20,914 bases of DNA. It comes from Gammaproteobacteria bacterium UBA7310. GTDB lineage: Bacteria; Pseudomonadota; Gammaproteobacteria; Pseudomonadales; Ketobacteraceae. This document shows positions 13,044 to 20,795 of the stretch, piece after piece; within the stretch, counting starts at the first letter, position 1, and the number at the start of each line of letters is the position of its first letter. Both the position numbers and the translations under genes were made by a program. The stretch covers positions 1 to 20,914 of the forward strand of contig DKQK01000068.1 in the NCBI GenBank assembly GCA_002471665.1, written 5' to 3'. The notes beneath the pieces were generated by a model. It ran no database searches, was not told the DNA's origin, and was given only the letters and a program-made list of their open reading frames with translations.

Positions 13044-15554
13044 CTAGTCCTGCTGCAAAGGGTAGTACCATTCCGGCCGTGACCGCAGATTATCCTGGGG
13101 ATATCGATACTCGGGGTTGGGTTCAAACAGCAGAATGTTGAACCAACTGTTTGGCGAGGACAGCAAGGCAATCCAGAAGCGCAACTGTGACAAATTAATC
13201 CCGGATTCCACCCATTGCCCTTCACCATTGGCGAGATCCACCGGGTCCATAATGTTGAGATAGCCGGGATTGAGGGGCCGGTCCACCGCCTTGCCTTCGT
13301 CGCGCCACCAGTAATGCAGAGTGCGTACCGACCACAAATAGCCGAAATGATAGGCGGTGGGATTGTACTGCCAGGAGGCGATGCGGTCCGGGTTCACCCG
13401 ATAGTGGTGTTCCCGTTGCTGCACAATATCGGCAGCGCGATCCAGCGCCGCGCGGGCCCGGTTCAGGTGCAGGTTGGCTTGTGTTGTGTCACTTCCGTAG
13501 GCGGCCGTTTGCGAGTGCACGGTGGCATACAGGTGGAGCACTTGTTCTGCTCTAAGGGCCGTGATCTCCATGGCATCTTTGATCTCCAGATAGAGTTTTG
13601 TGGCGTTGGCCGGAATGCGTTGTTGCAACGCCTGCAGGCGATTGAATTGCTCGCGCAGCTCACGGGCGGTGGTGGTCAGCAGGGGGTGCAGTTGAGTCTC
13701 GAAATTAATTTTCCGGCTGGCAGGCAGCAATGGATTGTCCAACTCCAGCATACCCACCTTGCGGGGTTGGGTTTCCAGCATACCCAGTAGTTTGGCAACG
13801 TCATCCCAGGCTTCCCATCCCTGCAGGTAGGCCTGGGCGTTAAGCAGGGCTGGGTTTTCAGGGGCCACGCCATTCACTTCACCCTGAATAAACAAACGTT
13901 GCTGCAGATCAATCCAATCCAGCAGAATCGCGGTGACATCGGTCGCGGTACCGGCGAAGGGTTTCACCACCGCTTGAAGCGCGTGTTCCAGAGCCGTTTT
14001 ATGGTCTGGAATGTTGAGCAGGGGATTCCAGGCCGCCCGTGCTGTGATGACATCATTGAGCCAGTAGCCCCATTCCCAACCACTGGAAAAGTTGACCTGG
14101 CCCTGAATGGGATTGCCGTTGCTTTCATCGCGGGCAATCAGGCGCAGATCAAACAGACGCCGGTCGGCGTACAGCGGCAGGAACAGGGGTACATCGATAT
14201 CGTAACTGACCCAATAGGCGGTTTCCGGATAATAAAGTACCTCCCGCCGGCCGGCTTCCAGGCGCAGATAATCATGCATAAAGTTAAAGTTGTCGTTACT
14301 GTAGGTGTACGCAGGGCCTTGCAGATCGTAGTACTGCACGGTATGGGGCATGACCCCCAGCAAGGGATCGGCGTAGTAGGGTAGAAAGTTAAAATTCAGG
14401 GGCTTCCCCGTGCGTGGATCCGTAAAATTCTCCGCTTGTTGGTCTTGGGTACAATGTACTTTTACATAGCTGCGTTTGCCGTATTGTTGCCAGCTGTAAC
14501 GGGCCACCTCGTTCATCCAGTCCAGCATCAGTTGGTCATCGGGGTGAGTGAATTCACTGAACCCCATTTCTATTTCGAAGTAATCGAAGCCCGCCCGATC
14601 GAGCCAGTCAATGGCGGAGCGAATTTGCTCAAGCTCGTTGCCGGACTGCCGCACCATGGTCCAGGCGTGTTGCTGGCGAAACACGATGGGCGCATCGATG
14701 CCCACCGCCAGGCCCCATTGGTGGGCCATGTCCACCAGAATATTGAGGCGTCGCTGGCGCTCGGGGCTGTCGGCAAAGGGCTGCCAGGATTCCGCCATCA
14801 GCAGAAACCATTCCACCCGGTTCTGGCGGTTGGCCACCGCCCATTCCAGAAAGCGCTCCCACTCCGTCAGCAGGGCTTCCCAGCCCGCCAGATCATCTGG
14901 CCCCTCGGGCCCCCAGCCATTCAAAACATGGGTTAATTCCAGCGGATGTTGAGTGTGGATGTGCCAGGCACGGATAGGCCAGTGGGGGGATTCCTGTTGC
15001 GCGTGCAGGCCCGTCCAGTTCAGTGCCGATGGTAAGGTCGGTTCCAGTGGGTGTAGAAAGGCGAAACCCAGTTGTTCCAGCAGGGCATAGGCTGCGTAGA
15101 GATCGCCTATGTTACGCCCTTCTTGCAATAGATTATGCTCTTCACCCGGGTTCCCCTGGGCGAAAGTGGCCCTGATGATTGCGTCTGAGTTCAGGGGCTT
15201 GAGAGGTAGGGTTCGGATGGCAAATGCTTCGGCACGGTTATCTAATAGAGGGGTGTCGCTCCACCGCCGCCAGTCTCCTGTGTTGCCGAAGATCAGTACG
15301 CTGGCCCCTGGTGGAAGGTGGTCAAGTGGGTAATCCCCGTCCAGGATGGTGACTGAAGATGCTGATTTCAGGTGCTGCAGAATGTTCATTCTGGGGGATG
15401 CGGCGAAATCCTCAGAAAATTTCACAAAGAGAGTCGTTGTTGTTACATCATTTCCCGCATTGTCCCGGGCACCACATCCCGAAAAAACTATAAGCAGCGC
15501 AAGCCAGCAAAGCTTGGTAGGAATGGGATGCAGAATACGCGCTGTATTAGCCAT
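13044..15554 (-). CDS. Large lipoprotein with glycoside-hydrolase-like fold
   Basis: The protein starts MANTARILHPIPTKLCWLAL and has lipobox FSGC with Cys 27; this start (15554) suits the signal better than a TTG at 15605. The mature protein is about 810 residues. A segment near 150-175 with YAAYALLEQLGFAFLHPLEP matches the end of the small domain preceding the barrel in GH20, GH67 and GH84 enzymes. The following region with EFLEWAVANRQNRVEW-type sequence, GLAVGIDAPIVF and FDYFEIEMGFSEFTHPDD fits a TIM barrel, and EWGYWLND lies further on. I cannot assign catalytic residues with confidence. It lies at the end of the type VI secretion gene run, so it could act on envelope glycans or be unrelated. 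Confidence 0.7.
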   Translation of the reverse strand: MANTARILHPIPTKLCWLALLIVFSGCGARDNAGNDVTTTTLFVKFSEDFAASPRMNILQHLKSASSVTILDGDYPLDHLPPGASVLIFGNTGDWRRWSDTPLLDNRAEAFAIRTLPLKPLNSDAIIRATFAQGNPGEEHNLLQEGRNIGDLYAAYALLEQLGFAFLHPLEPTLPSALNWTGLHAQQESPHWPIRAWHIHTQHPLELTHVLNGWGPEGPDDLAGWEALLTEWERFLEWAVANRQNRVEWFLLMAESWQPFADSPERQRRLNILVDMAHQWGLAVGIDAPIVFRQQHAWTMVRQSGNELEQIRSAIDWLDRAGFDYFEIEMGFSEFTHPDDQLMLDWMNEVARYSWQQYGKRSYVKVHCTQDQQAENFTDPRTGKPLNFNFLPYYADPLLGVMPHTVQYYDLQGPAYTYSNDNFNFMHDYLRLEAGRREVLYYPETAYWVSYDIDVPLFLPLYADRRLFDLRLIARDESNGNPIQGQVNFSSGWEWGYWLNDVITARAAWNPLLNIPDHKTALEHALQAVVKPFAGTATDVTAILLDWIDLQQRLFIQGEVNGVAPENPALLNAQAYLQGWEAWDDVAKLLGMLETQPRKVGMLELDNPLLPASRKINFETQLHPLLTTTARELREQFNRLQALQQRIPANATKLYLEIKDAMEITALRAEQVLHLYATVHSQTAAYGSDTTQANLHLNRARAALDRAADIVQQREHHYRVNPDRIASWQYNPTAYHFGYLWSVRTLHYWWRDEGKAVDRPLNPGYLNIMDPVDLANGEGQWVESGINLSQLRFWIALLSSPNSWFNILLFEPNPEYRYPQDNLRSRPEWYYPLQQD

Positions 15555-15673
15555 AACAAGGGAAGTGTCAGCCCGATTAACGATGGAGAAAGGGTAACAT
15601 GCCAATGGGCAGGCAGGTTCATACGAAAGGCGGACTCAGCCGGCTTGGGTTCGCAGCAACTAAATACAGAAAC

Positions 15674-15693
15674 TGGCCATCAACTGATGGCCA
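15674..15693. terminator. Inverted repeat at the activator stop codon
   Basis: TGGCCATCA and TGATGGCCA form a perfect 9-base inverted repeat with 2 bases between, spanning the TGA of the sigma-54 activator gene. No strong T-run follows on the minus strand, so termination would be weak; it may separate the activator message from the lipoprotein gene 125 bases on. Confidence 0.35.
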
Positions 15694-17317
15694 ACTCCTT
15701 GATGCGCCGTTTCAAAGCCGCTTTTGACACGTGCAGCTCATCCACCATTTGTTCCAAGTTACCGGCGCAACGTTGATAACTGTTGGTCAACTCGTCCACG
15801 CTGAGATCGCCGGCTTTGCGCACATTGGGATTGGCTTCGATCATCTTATACAGCGCCGCGCGGGAGATATTCAGATCCTGAGCGGTGTTTTTCAGATCCC
15901 AGCGCTGGCGTTGCAATGCTTCCAGTAACTCCGGTTCATCAATGGTGCTGGGTTTGCGGCGGGGTGGGGCGATGGGATCGGGTTCCGCTGCTTTGACGTA
16001 TTCACGAATGTTACCCTCAGGTACCGGTGTCTCTTCCTGCTCAATGCCATTGCCGTTATTCTTCAGGTCTTCTTCCGCCTGGCGCTGATTTTCTTCCAGC
16101 AGCATCGCTTCCACCCGGGGGGGGATGCTGGTGAAATTGGCCAGGCGATTGTGAATGGCAACCTGGCGGGCAACGTTGCGCATCTGGCGAATATTACCGG
16201 GCCAGTCGAATTCCAGGGCGTGGCGGAAAAACTGATACCACAGCATTTCGGAATTGGGGTCCAGTTCCTGATAGTGGCGCTGTTCGGCTATGGCATCGAA
16301 TTCAAAGCGTAAGAATTCCGACAACAGCAGGCCAATATCCGGTTTGCGCTGGGCCAGGCGGGGAATCCAGATTTCAAAGCCCGCCAATCGTTGCAGCAGG
16401 GGGTTGCGGAAATCCTGGCTTTCCAGTTTGCTTTCCAGATCCGCATCGGTGGCGGCTACCAGCCGCACATCCACTTTCAGAGTCTCGGTACCGCCCACCG
16501 GGCGCACTTCGCTGGTTTCCAGGGTACGCAGTAAGGCCACCTGAACTTCATCGGGGGCGTCACCGATTTCATCCAGAAACAAGGTGCTGTTGTTGGCCTG
16601 GGAAAAGTAACCGGGCTTGTCTTTGTTGGCGCCGGTGAAGGAGCCTTTTTTGGCGCCGAACAATTCCGAGATAGCCAGGGATTCCGGGATGGCACCCACG
16701 TTGACTGCCAGCATCGGCCGCGTGCAACGGGGACTGGCGTTGTGCAGGGCACTGGCCACCAGCTCCTTTCCGGTACCGGTTTCACCCCGAATCAGCACCG
16801 GCACATTGAGGTCGGCGACCCGGTCCACTGAGCGGCGAATATTTTCAATGCCTTCGCTGACCCCCAGCATTCGGTGCATATTGGGGCTGCGGCGATCCGG
16901 TGTCAGGCTGTGCAACACCACTATGACCCGGCCCCCCAGCTCCATGACCACGCCGTTTTTCAGTTGTTCTTCAAAAATGTAGTGCTGGGCGCGGATGTGA
17001 ATGCCATCAATGCGAATGCCGGTGCCTTCCGGATGGGGGGTAATCAACAGTCGGCCGTTCAGTTGCTGGATGGTGATGGGCTTGCGGCTGATGTAACGAT
17101 CGTCCAGGCAATAGGTGTTTTTTGAGTAGGGTACACCAAACTCCGGCTCCAGGCGGGACAGGGTAAAGACCTTGCCCTGATCCAGCCCCTCCAGGTAGGT
17201 GGTGGCACCGATGCGCTTCCAGTCGCTGTGATAGGCGATGGTCATGGCATACAGGCTGATCTGGCTGCTGAAGCTAACCGGCCGCTCCGCGCCCCACATG
17301 GTTGTATCGTTGCTCAT
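15680..17317 (-). CDS. FHA-domain sigma-54 transcription activator
   Basis: The 545-residue protein has an N-terminal FHA-like domain (about 30-135) with ISRKPITIQQ near residue 76, recalling the phosphopeptide-binding SR.H motif. An AAA+ sigma-54 activator domain follows (about 150-400): Walker A GETGTGKE (178-185), loop GSFTGA (225-230; the usual form is GAFTGA), Walker B TLFLDEIGD (245-253), a sensor II-type DWPGNIRQMRN (371-381). The C-terminus has two tandem Fis-type HTH motifs, at about 462-494 (ISRAALYKMIE) and 508-541 (VSKAALKRRIK). It should bind upstream of sigma-54 promoters and open them using ATP. A near-consensus sigma-54 site lies before hcp in the same cluster, so that is the likely target. 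An FHA domain suggests control by Ser/Thr phosphorylation, for instance by the kinase at 9061. Confidence 0.92.
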   Translation of the reverse strand: MSNDTTMWGAERPVSFSSQISLYAMTIAYHSDWKRIGATTYLEGLDQGKVFTLSRLEPEFGVPYSKNTYCLDDRYISRKPITIQQLNGRLLITPHPEGTGIRIDGIHIRAQHYIFEEQLKNGVVMELGGRVIVVLHSLTPDRRSPNMHRMLGVSEGIENIRRSVDRVADLNVPVLIRGETGTGKELVASALHNASPRCTRPMLAVNVGAIPESLAISELFGAKKGSFTGANKDKPGYFSQANNSTLFLDEIGDAPDEVQVALLRTLETSEVRPVGGTETLKVDVRLVAATDADLESKLESQDFRNPLLQRLAGFEIWIPRLAQRKPDIGLLLSEFLRFEFDAIAEQRHYQELDPNSEMLWYQFFRHALEFDWPGNIRQMRNVARQVAIHNRLANFTSIPPRVEAMLLEENQRQAEEDLKNNGNGIEQEETPVPEGNIREYVKAAEPDPIAPPRRKPSTIDEPELLEALQRQRWDLKNTAQDLNISRAALYKMIEANPNVRKAGDLSVDELTNSYQRCAGNLEQMVDELHVSKAALKRRIKELAIS

Positions 17318-17408
17318 TCCCGGCTCACTGCGTGGATGTTGTTATTAGAAGGATGTCAGCTTCGGGATTGTAACGGTGGGGGCCGGAAATTACCACGTGG
17401 GCGAACGT

Positions 17409-17711
17409 TCAGCCGCCGATCAATACCGTGGGGCAACCCATTACAATGGTGCCGCCATGGGCGGTGGAATCCCCCATGCGGGCCGCCGGTTTACCGCCGA
17501 TCATGACGGTGGCGCTGCCTTTTATGATGCTGTCCGGCGGGCCGACGCAGACGCACATGCTGCCCATGCCCGCCGCCGGCATCTTGCCGATTAACACGGT
17601 GGGGGCCGAAGGCATGACAATCGGGCCTCCCACATGGGGAATCGGCACCGGGGCGGGTGTCTGCATGGGGCAAACGTGGTTGTCACCGATGCGGGCTGCG
17701 GGCTGTCCCAT
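17409..17711 (-). CDS. PAAR-domain spike tip protein of type VI secretion
   Basis: The 100-residue protein has three PAA-type repeats (PAARIGD from residue 4, PAAGMGS from 45, PAARMGD from 75) and glycine-rich strands between, as in PAAR proteins that cap the VgrG spike. Cys (14, 53, 55, 93) and His (12, 26, 85) can supply the zinc ligands. There is no C-terminal toxin extension, so it is a plain tip protein or carries effectors non-covalently. The start lies 21 bases after the vgrG stop, with GGAGG just ahead, so it is in one operon with vgrG. Confidence 0.92.
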   Translation of the reverse strand: MGQPAARIGDNHVCPMQTPAPVPIPHVGGPIVMPSAPTVLIGKMPAAGMGSMCVCVGPPDSIIKGSATVMIGGKPAARMGDSTAHGGTIVMGCPTVLIGG

Positions 17712-17732
17712 GGTTGGTCCTCCAGAAAAAAG

Positions 17733-19796
17733 TTAGTTGATCATCACCAGGCCGCCCTGCATTTTCAACATGCCGCCGCCTTTTACTTCGGTCATGGCGC
17801 TGCCGTTGATTTTCACCATGGTGCCGGTGATGGTCACGCCGCTGGGATCGATCTTGATACTGTTGGCACCCACTTTCAGCTCGATGGACATGTTCGCCTG
17901 CAGGGTGATTTTCTGTGCCGATTTGTTGGTAATCGCCCCTGTCACGTCCATGGTTTGTTTGCCGGTTACTTTATGGGTTTGATTGCCGGTGATCTTGAAA
18001 TCCTGATTGCCCGACACGGACGTTGCGTCATTGCCGGAAACGGAGGTGTCGTTGTCGCCGCCCACGTTCAGGGTTTTGTTGCTGCCGATATCGATGGTCT
18101 GGTCGGCGCCGACGCTTTCGCTGTGATTGCCACCCACGTTGGTGCTGCGATCGCCGGCCACATCCAGGGTCTGGTTGCCCTTGCCCAGAGTCTTGCTTTC
18201 GTTGCCTTCACTGATGGTGAGGGTACGATCGTTTTTAACCGTGAGGCTCTGGTTGTTTTCAATGTTACCGGTTTCATCCAGATGCACGATGTAGTTGTAG
18301 TTCTTGCCGGCCTCAACGTAGATTTCTTCTTCGTTTTCCTTGTCGTCAAAGCGCAGTTCGTTGAATTTCTTGCTCGACGTTTTAATGCCGCTTTGGGTAC
18401 TGGTATAACCGGGGCCCTGATTGTCCTTATTGTACAACGCGCCCACCACCACCGGCCGATCCGGGTCGCCGTTGATGAATTCCACCAGCACTTCCTGGTT
18501 CAGGCGGGGTACAAAACTGGCGCCCCAACCGGCACCGGCGTAAGCCTGTGCCACGCGCAACCAACAGCTTTTGGCTTTGTCCGCCCAGGGAAACTCCACT
18601 CTGATCATGCGGTGGGGATCGGCGGTGGCTTTGGAGGCGGATGCATTCAATTCCACCACCTTGGCGGTTAACGGGCCGCGCATCTGCTGTTTGGTTCGGG
18701 TGATCGGGGCCCGGTACACCACGGTGGAAGGAATGCAGGTAAAGTTGTTGCGGTATTCGGCATTCTGATCATTCTTGTTGTGGGCAGAATGTTGAATGCG
18801 GGTGACCAGATAGGTGTTGCATTCGGATTTCAGGTGGTGCTCCAGGGTAAAGCGGCCACCGGGGAAGAAGCTGCCGGCATAGCCCGAGCCTTTGGCAATG
18901 TCGTGGCCGGCTTCCAGACTTTCCAGTTGTACGCCATTCATGCGCTTGTTGCTGGCCACATCGAAATCGTGATCGGCTTCCTTCCCGGATTTATACACAA
19001 AATCACTGAATTCCTGCACGGTTTTTTCGCCCGGGCTCTGGGCAAATTTATGCTTGGTGGCCAGTGTCTGTTTGTAGAAATTCTTGGGTGTGTTGTGGTT
19101 GTAATCCGACGTTTCAAACGTGCCGGTATGATAGTTCATCTCCCGGTGCCAGCTGAGTACCCTGGCCTTGTCATCCATGTCGGAGCCCACATTGATCTTG
19201 ACCCTGGATTCCTTGCAATCGGTGTAGGCACTGGTGCTGTCGCCCAATACCATGGTGTGTTCGCTTTCCTTGTGTTCGAAATAGTAAAAGATGCCTTCTT
19301 CCTGCATCAGGCGGGTGACAAACTCAAAGTCACTTTCACCATACTGAACGCAGTATTCACGGGTCAGATAGGTGGCACTGGTGTTGTCCTTGAAGTTGCA
19401 GAAGTCACCAAACTCACGCAGCACAGAGCTGATGATGTCTTTGGCGCTCATCTCCTCAAAGATACGGTGATGCTGGGATTGGGTGGCAAACCAGAAGCCG
19501 GGTACCAGGCGCAAGGTGTATTGGCGAAAATCCCCTTCCAGTTCTCCCAGTGAAAAGCTGTTCACCCGGCCGTGAAAATAACGGGGCGTGTCGGCGTCCT
19601 GATGGGTGAGGGTAACGGAGCATTTCTGGCCAATCACATCACTGCTGCTTAAGGCGTGATTTTTTGACAGGATAGTGACCGAAAAATTAAACGGCTGTGA
19701 AATCTCCTCGCTGCCCTGCAGCCCGATGGCGATGGCATCTTTGCTGATAAAGCTGGCTGAGATACTGAGAAGTCGATTGTCCTGACTGATTGACAT
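17733..19796 (-). CDS. vgrG: VgrG (TssI) type VI secretion spike protein
   Basis: The 687-residue protein is the trimeric spike that sits on the Hcp tube. The N-terminal gp27-like part (about 10-380) has DFEFVTRLMQEEGIFYYFEH at 156-175. The gp5-type OB fold is at about 395-460, with RVEFPW and the signature WGASFVPRLNQEVLVEFING (424-443) followed by DPDRPVVVGALYN. From about 515 a series of short repeats (GNQT, GDRS, GNHS, GADQ, GSNK, GGDN, GNDA, each followed by a V or L strand) forms the needle-like beta-helix. It ends MKINGSAM...GGLVMIN with no effector domain. It follows hcp by 94 bases and precedes the PAAR gene. Confidence 0.95.
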   Translation of the reverse strand: MSISQDNRLLSISASFISKDAIAIGLQGSEEISQPFNFSVTILSKNHALSSSDVIGQKCSVTLTHQDADTPRYFHGRVNSFSLGELEGDFRQYTLRLVPGFWFATQSQHHRIFEEMSAKDIISSVLREFGDFCNFKDNTSATYLTREYCVQYGESDFEFVTRLMQEEGIFYYFEHKESEHTMVLGDSTSAYTDCKESRVKINVGSDMDDKARVLSWHREMNYHTGTFETSDYNHNTPKNFYKQTLATKHKFAQSPGEKTVQEFSDFVYKSGKEADHDFDVASNKRMNGVQLESLEAGHDIAKGSGYAGSFFPGGRFTLEHHLKSECNTYLVTRIQHSAHNKNDQNAEYRNNFTCIPSTVVYRAPITRTKQQMRGPLTAKVVELNASASKATADPHRMIRVEFPWADKAKSCWLRVAQAYAGAGWGASFVPRLNQEVLVEFINGDPDRPVVVGALYNKDNQGPGYTSTQSGIKTSSKKFNELRFDDKENEEEIYVEAGKNYNYIVHLDETGNIENNQSLTVKNDRTLTISEGNESKTLGKGNQTLDVAGDRSTNVGGNHSESVGADQTIDIGSNKTLNVGGDNDTSVSGNDATSVSGNQDFKITGNQTHKVTGKQTMDVTGAITNKSAQKITLQANMSIELKVGANSIKIDPSGVTITGTMVKINGSAMTEVKGGGMLKMQGGLVMIN

Positions 19797-19843
19797 GGCC
19801 GGAGCCCCATTACTTTAAGTTGATGAATACGGTAGCCGGATCA

Positions 19844-19867
19844 CAGGGTGGGTGTTGCTCCACCCTG
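19844..19867. other. Stem-loop between hcp and vgrG
   Basis: CAGGGTGG and CCACCCTG form a perfect 8-base stem with an 8-base loop, 24 bases after the hcp stop on the minus strand. No T-run follows. Such a hairpin could protect or partly end the hcp message, giving more hcp than vgrG product, as suits a tube subunit needed in large amounts. Confidence 0.5.
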
Positions 19868-19890
19868 CACCGTGCATACTAAGGCGCGCC

Positions 19891-20379
19891 TTACTGAGGC
19901 TTGCCGGTGGTGAGGTCGTAACCCACTTTCATGTTCTGACCGTTCTTGTTGGTCTTGTCCGCGCCCTGCAGGTCGGCCACGATTTTGGAGTAGCTGAGGC
20001 TCATGCTTTCGCCGGGGGCGCTGCCGCCGCTGGCGCTGACGCTGTAAGAGCTGATCAGTACGTCGGTCAGTTCGTAGGCGGCGAATTTTTCAACTTGCTT
20101 GGCGCCAGTTTGTACGATGTGGATTTGTACCACAACACCTTCCACGCCGGTGAGGGATTCCTTGAACAGGCCGCCGGAGGCGTTGTCCATCATTTTGGTG
20201 ACGGACACTTCGCTGATGGAAGGGCGGCTGGCTTCACGGTTGGCCATGTTGCCCACTTCCATGGTGATGCCGCGGCCGGTGCCCAGGCTGAAAGAGTCCA
20301 GTTCGATCCAGTCTTCGTAACCGGCTGCGGTGACGTTGCCTTTGATCTTTTTGTTGTTGAAGTTCATGTAAATAGCCAT
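19891..20379 (-). CDS. hcp: Hcp (TssD) type VI secretion tube protein
   Basis: The 162-residue protein is the hexameric ring subunit of the inner tube. Typical features are MAIYMNFNNKKIKGNVTAAGYEDWIELDSFS at the N-terminus, RPSISEVSVTKMMDNASGGLFKESL in the middle, and YELTDVLISSYSVSASG...ESMSLSYSKI near the end. The length fits the family (about 160-170). AGGAG lies 7 bases ahead of the start. A sigma-54-type promoter is centred about 95 bases upstream. Another hcp copy lies upstream in the same direction. Confidence 0.95.
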   Translation of the reverse strand: MAIYMNFNNKKIKGNVTAAGYEDWIELDSFSLGTGRGITMEVGNMANREASRPSISEVSVTKMMDNASGGLFKESLTGVEGVVVQIHIVQTGAKQVEKFAAYELTDVLISSYSVSASGGSAPGESMSLSYSKIVADLQGADKTNKNGQNMKVGYDLTTGKPQ

Positions 20380-20465
20380 GGTGTATCTCCTGAGAATGAT
20401 GAGTCGTTACGTTAATTGGGTTACTGCGTTTCGCTGGCGCTTAATCGCTCTTGCTTGAGTATTAC

Positions 20466-20503
20466 ATATCAACTTGCGTGCCAACTTTTTAAGTTGTTGA
20501 TAT
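20466..20503. repeat. Inverted repeat ATATCAAC...GTTGATAT at the hcp promoter
   Basis: ATATCAAC (20466-20473) and its exact complement GTTGATAT (20496-20503) are 22 bases apart and embrace the -24 element of the hcp promoter, with the left arm overlapping the -12 element. This is where a repressor or other regulator could compete with sigma-54 polymerase. Confidence 0.45.
20468..20483 (-). promoter_or_regulatory. Sigma-54 promoter of hcp-vgrG-PAAR
   Basis: On the minus strand the sequence is TGGCACG-CAAG-TTGAT. The -24 element TGGCACG is a perfect match to the sigma-54 consensus, the spacing is right, and the -12 element TTGA differs from TTGC at one base. Transcription would begin near 20457, about 78 bases before the hcp start. 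The sigma-54 activator encoded at 15680-17317 is the obvious candidate to drive it. Confidence 0.65.
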
Positions 20504-20701
20504 GGTTGAATATTTAAGATTTTTGATGGCGTTGCGATGAAGATCGGGCGGTTGCCTGGGGAAGTGGCAGAGTGGTGCTGAAAAAGTGACAAGTCACGGG
20601 CTGATTTTCATGTCACCGCCGATGACGGCCAGGCACAGCGGGGGGCAGTTGTTCGGAAGAATTAAAACAGCACGAACGGATAAAGGGGCCCTGGTGCGGA
20701 A

Positions 20702-20753
20702 CCCACCACGACCAGACCCCGGCTTGTGAGCCAGGGTCCGGTTGCGAGGTGGG
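20702..20753. terminator. Long imperfect hairpin after the upstream hcp copy
   Basis: A 52-base imperfect inverted repeat has outer arms CCCACC and GGTGGG and inner complementary segments around GACCCC/GGGTCC and GGCT/AGCC, with a small loop near TTGTGA. It lies 43 bases past the stop of the truncated hcp copy on the minus strand. No clean T-run follows, so it may act as a terminator needing Rho or as an mRNA-stabilising structure. The rest of 20380-20795 holds the hcp promoter and no supported gene. Confidence 0.5.
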
Positions 20754-20795
20754 GGGGTGGCCGCTGGGGGCCAGCCCGGGTTTTCTGTTCGAGCT

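Noticed and set aside
12530..13228. 232-residue frame opposite the zinc-ribbon gene
   Set aside because: Antisense shadow of a protein with clear domains; composition is not protein-like.
17634..18671. 345-residue plus-strand frame opposite vgrG
   Set aside because: Mirror of the regular beta-helix repeats in VgrG, which give long open frames on the other strand.
18780..19553. 257-residue plus-strand frame opposite vgrG
   Set aside because: Antisense shadow of the conserved gp27-like part of VgrG.
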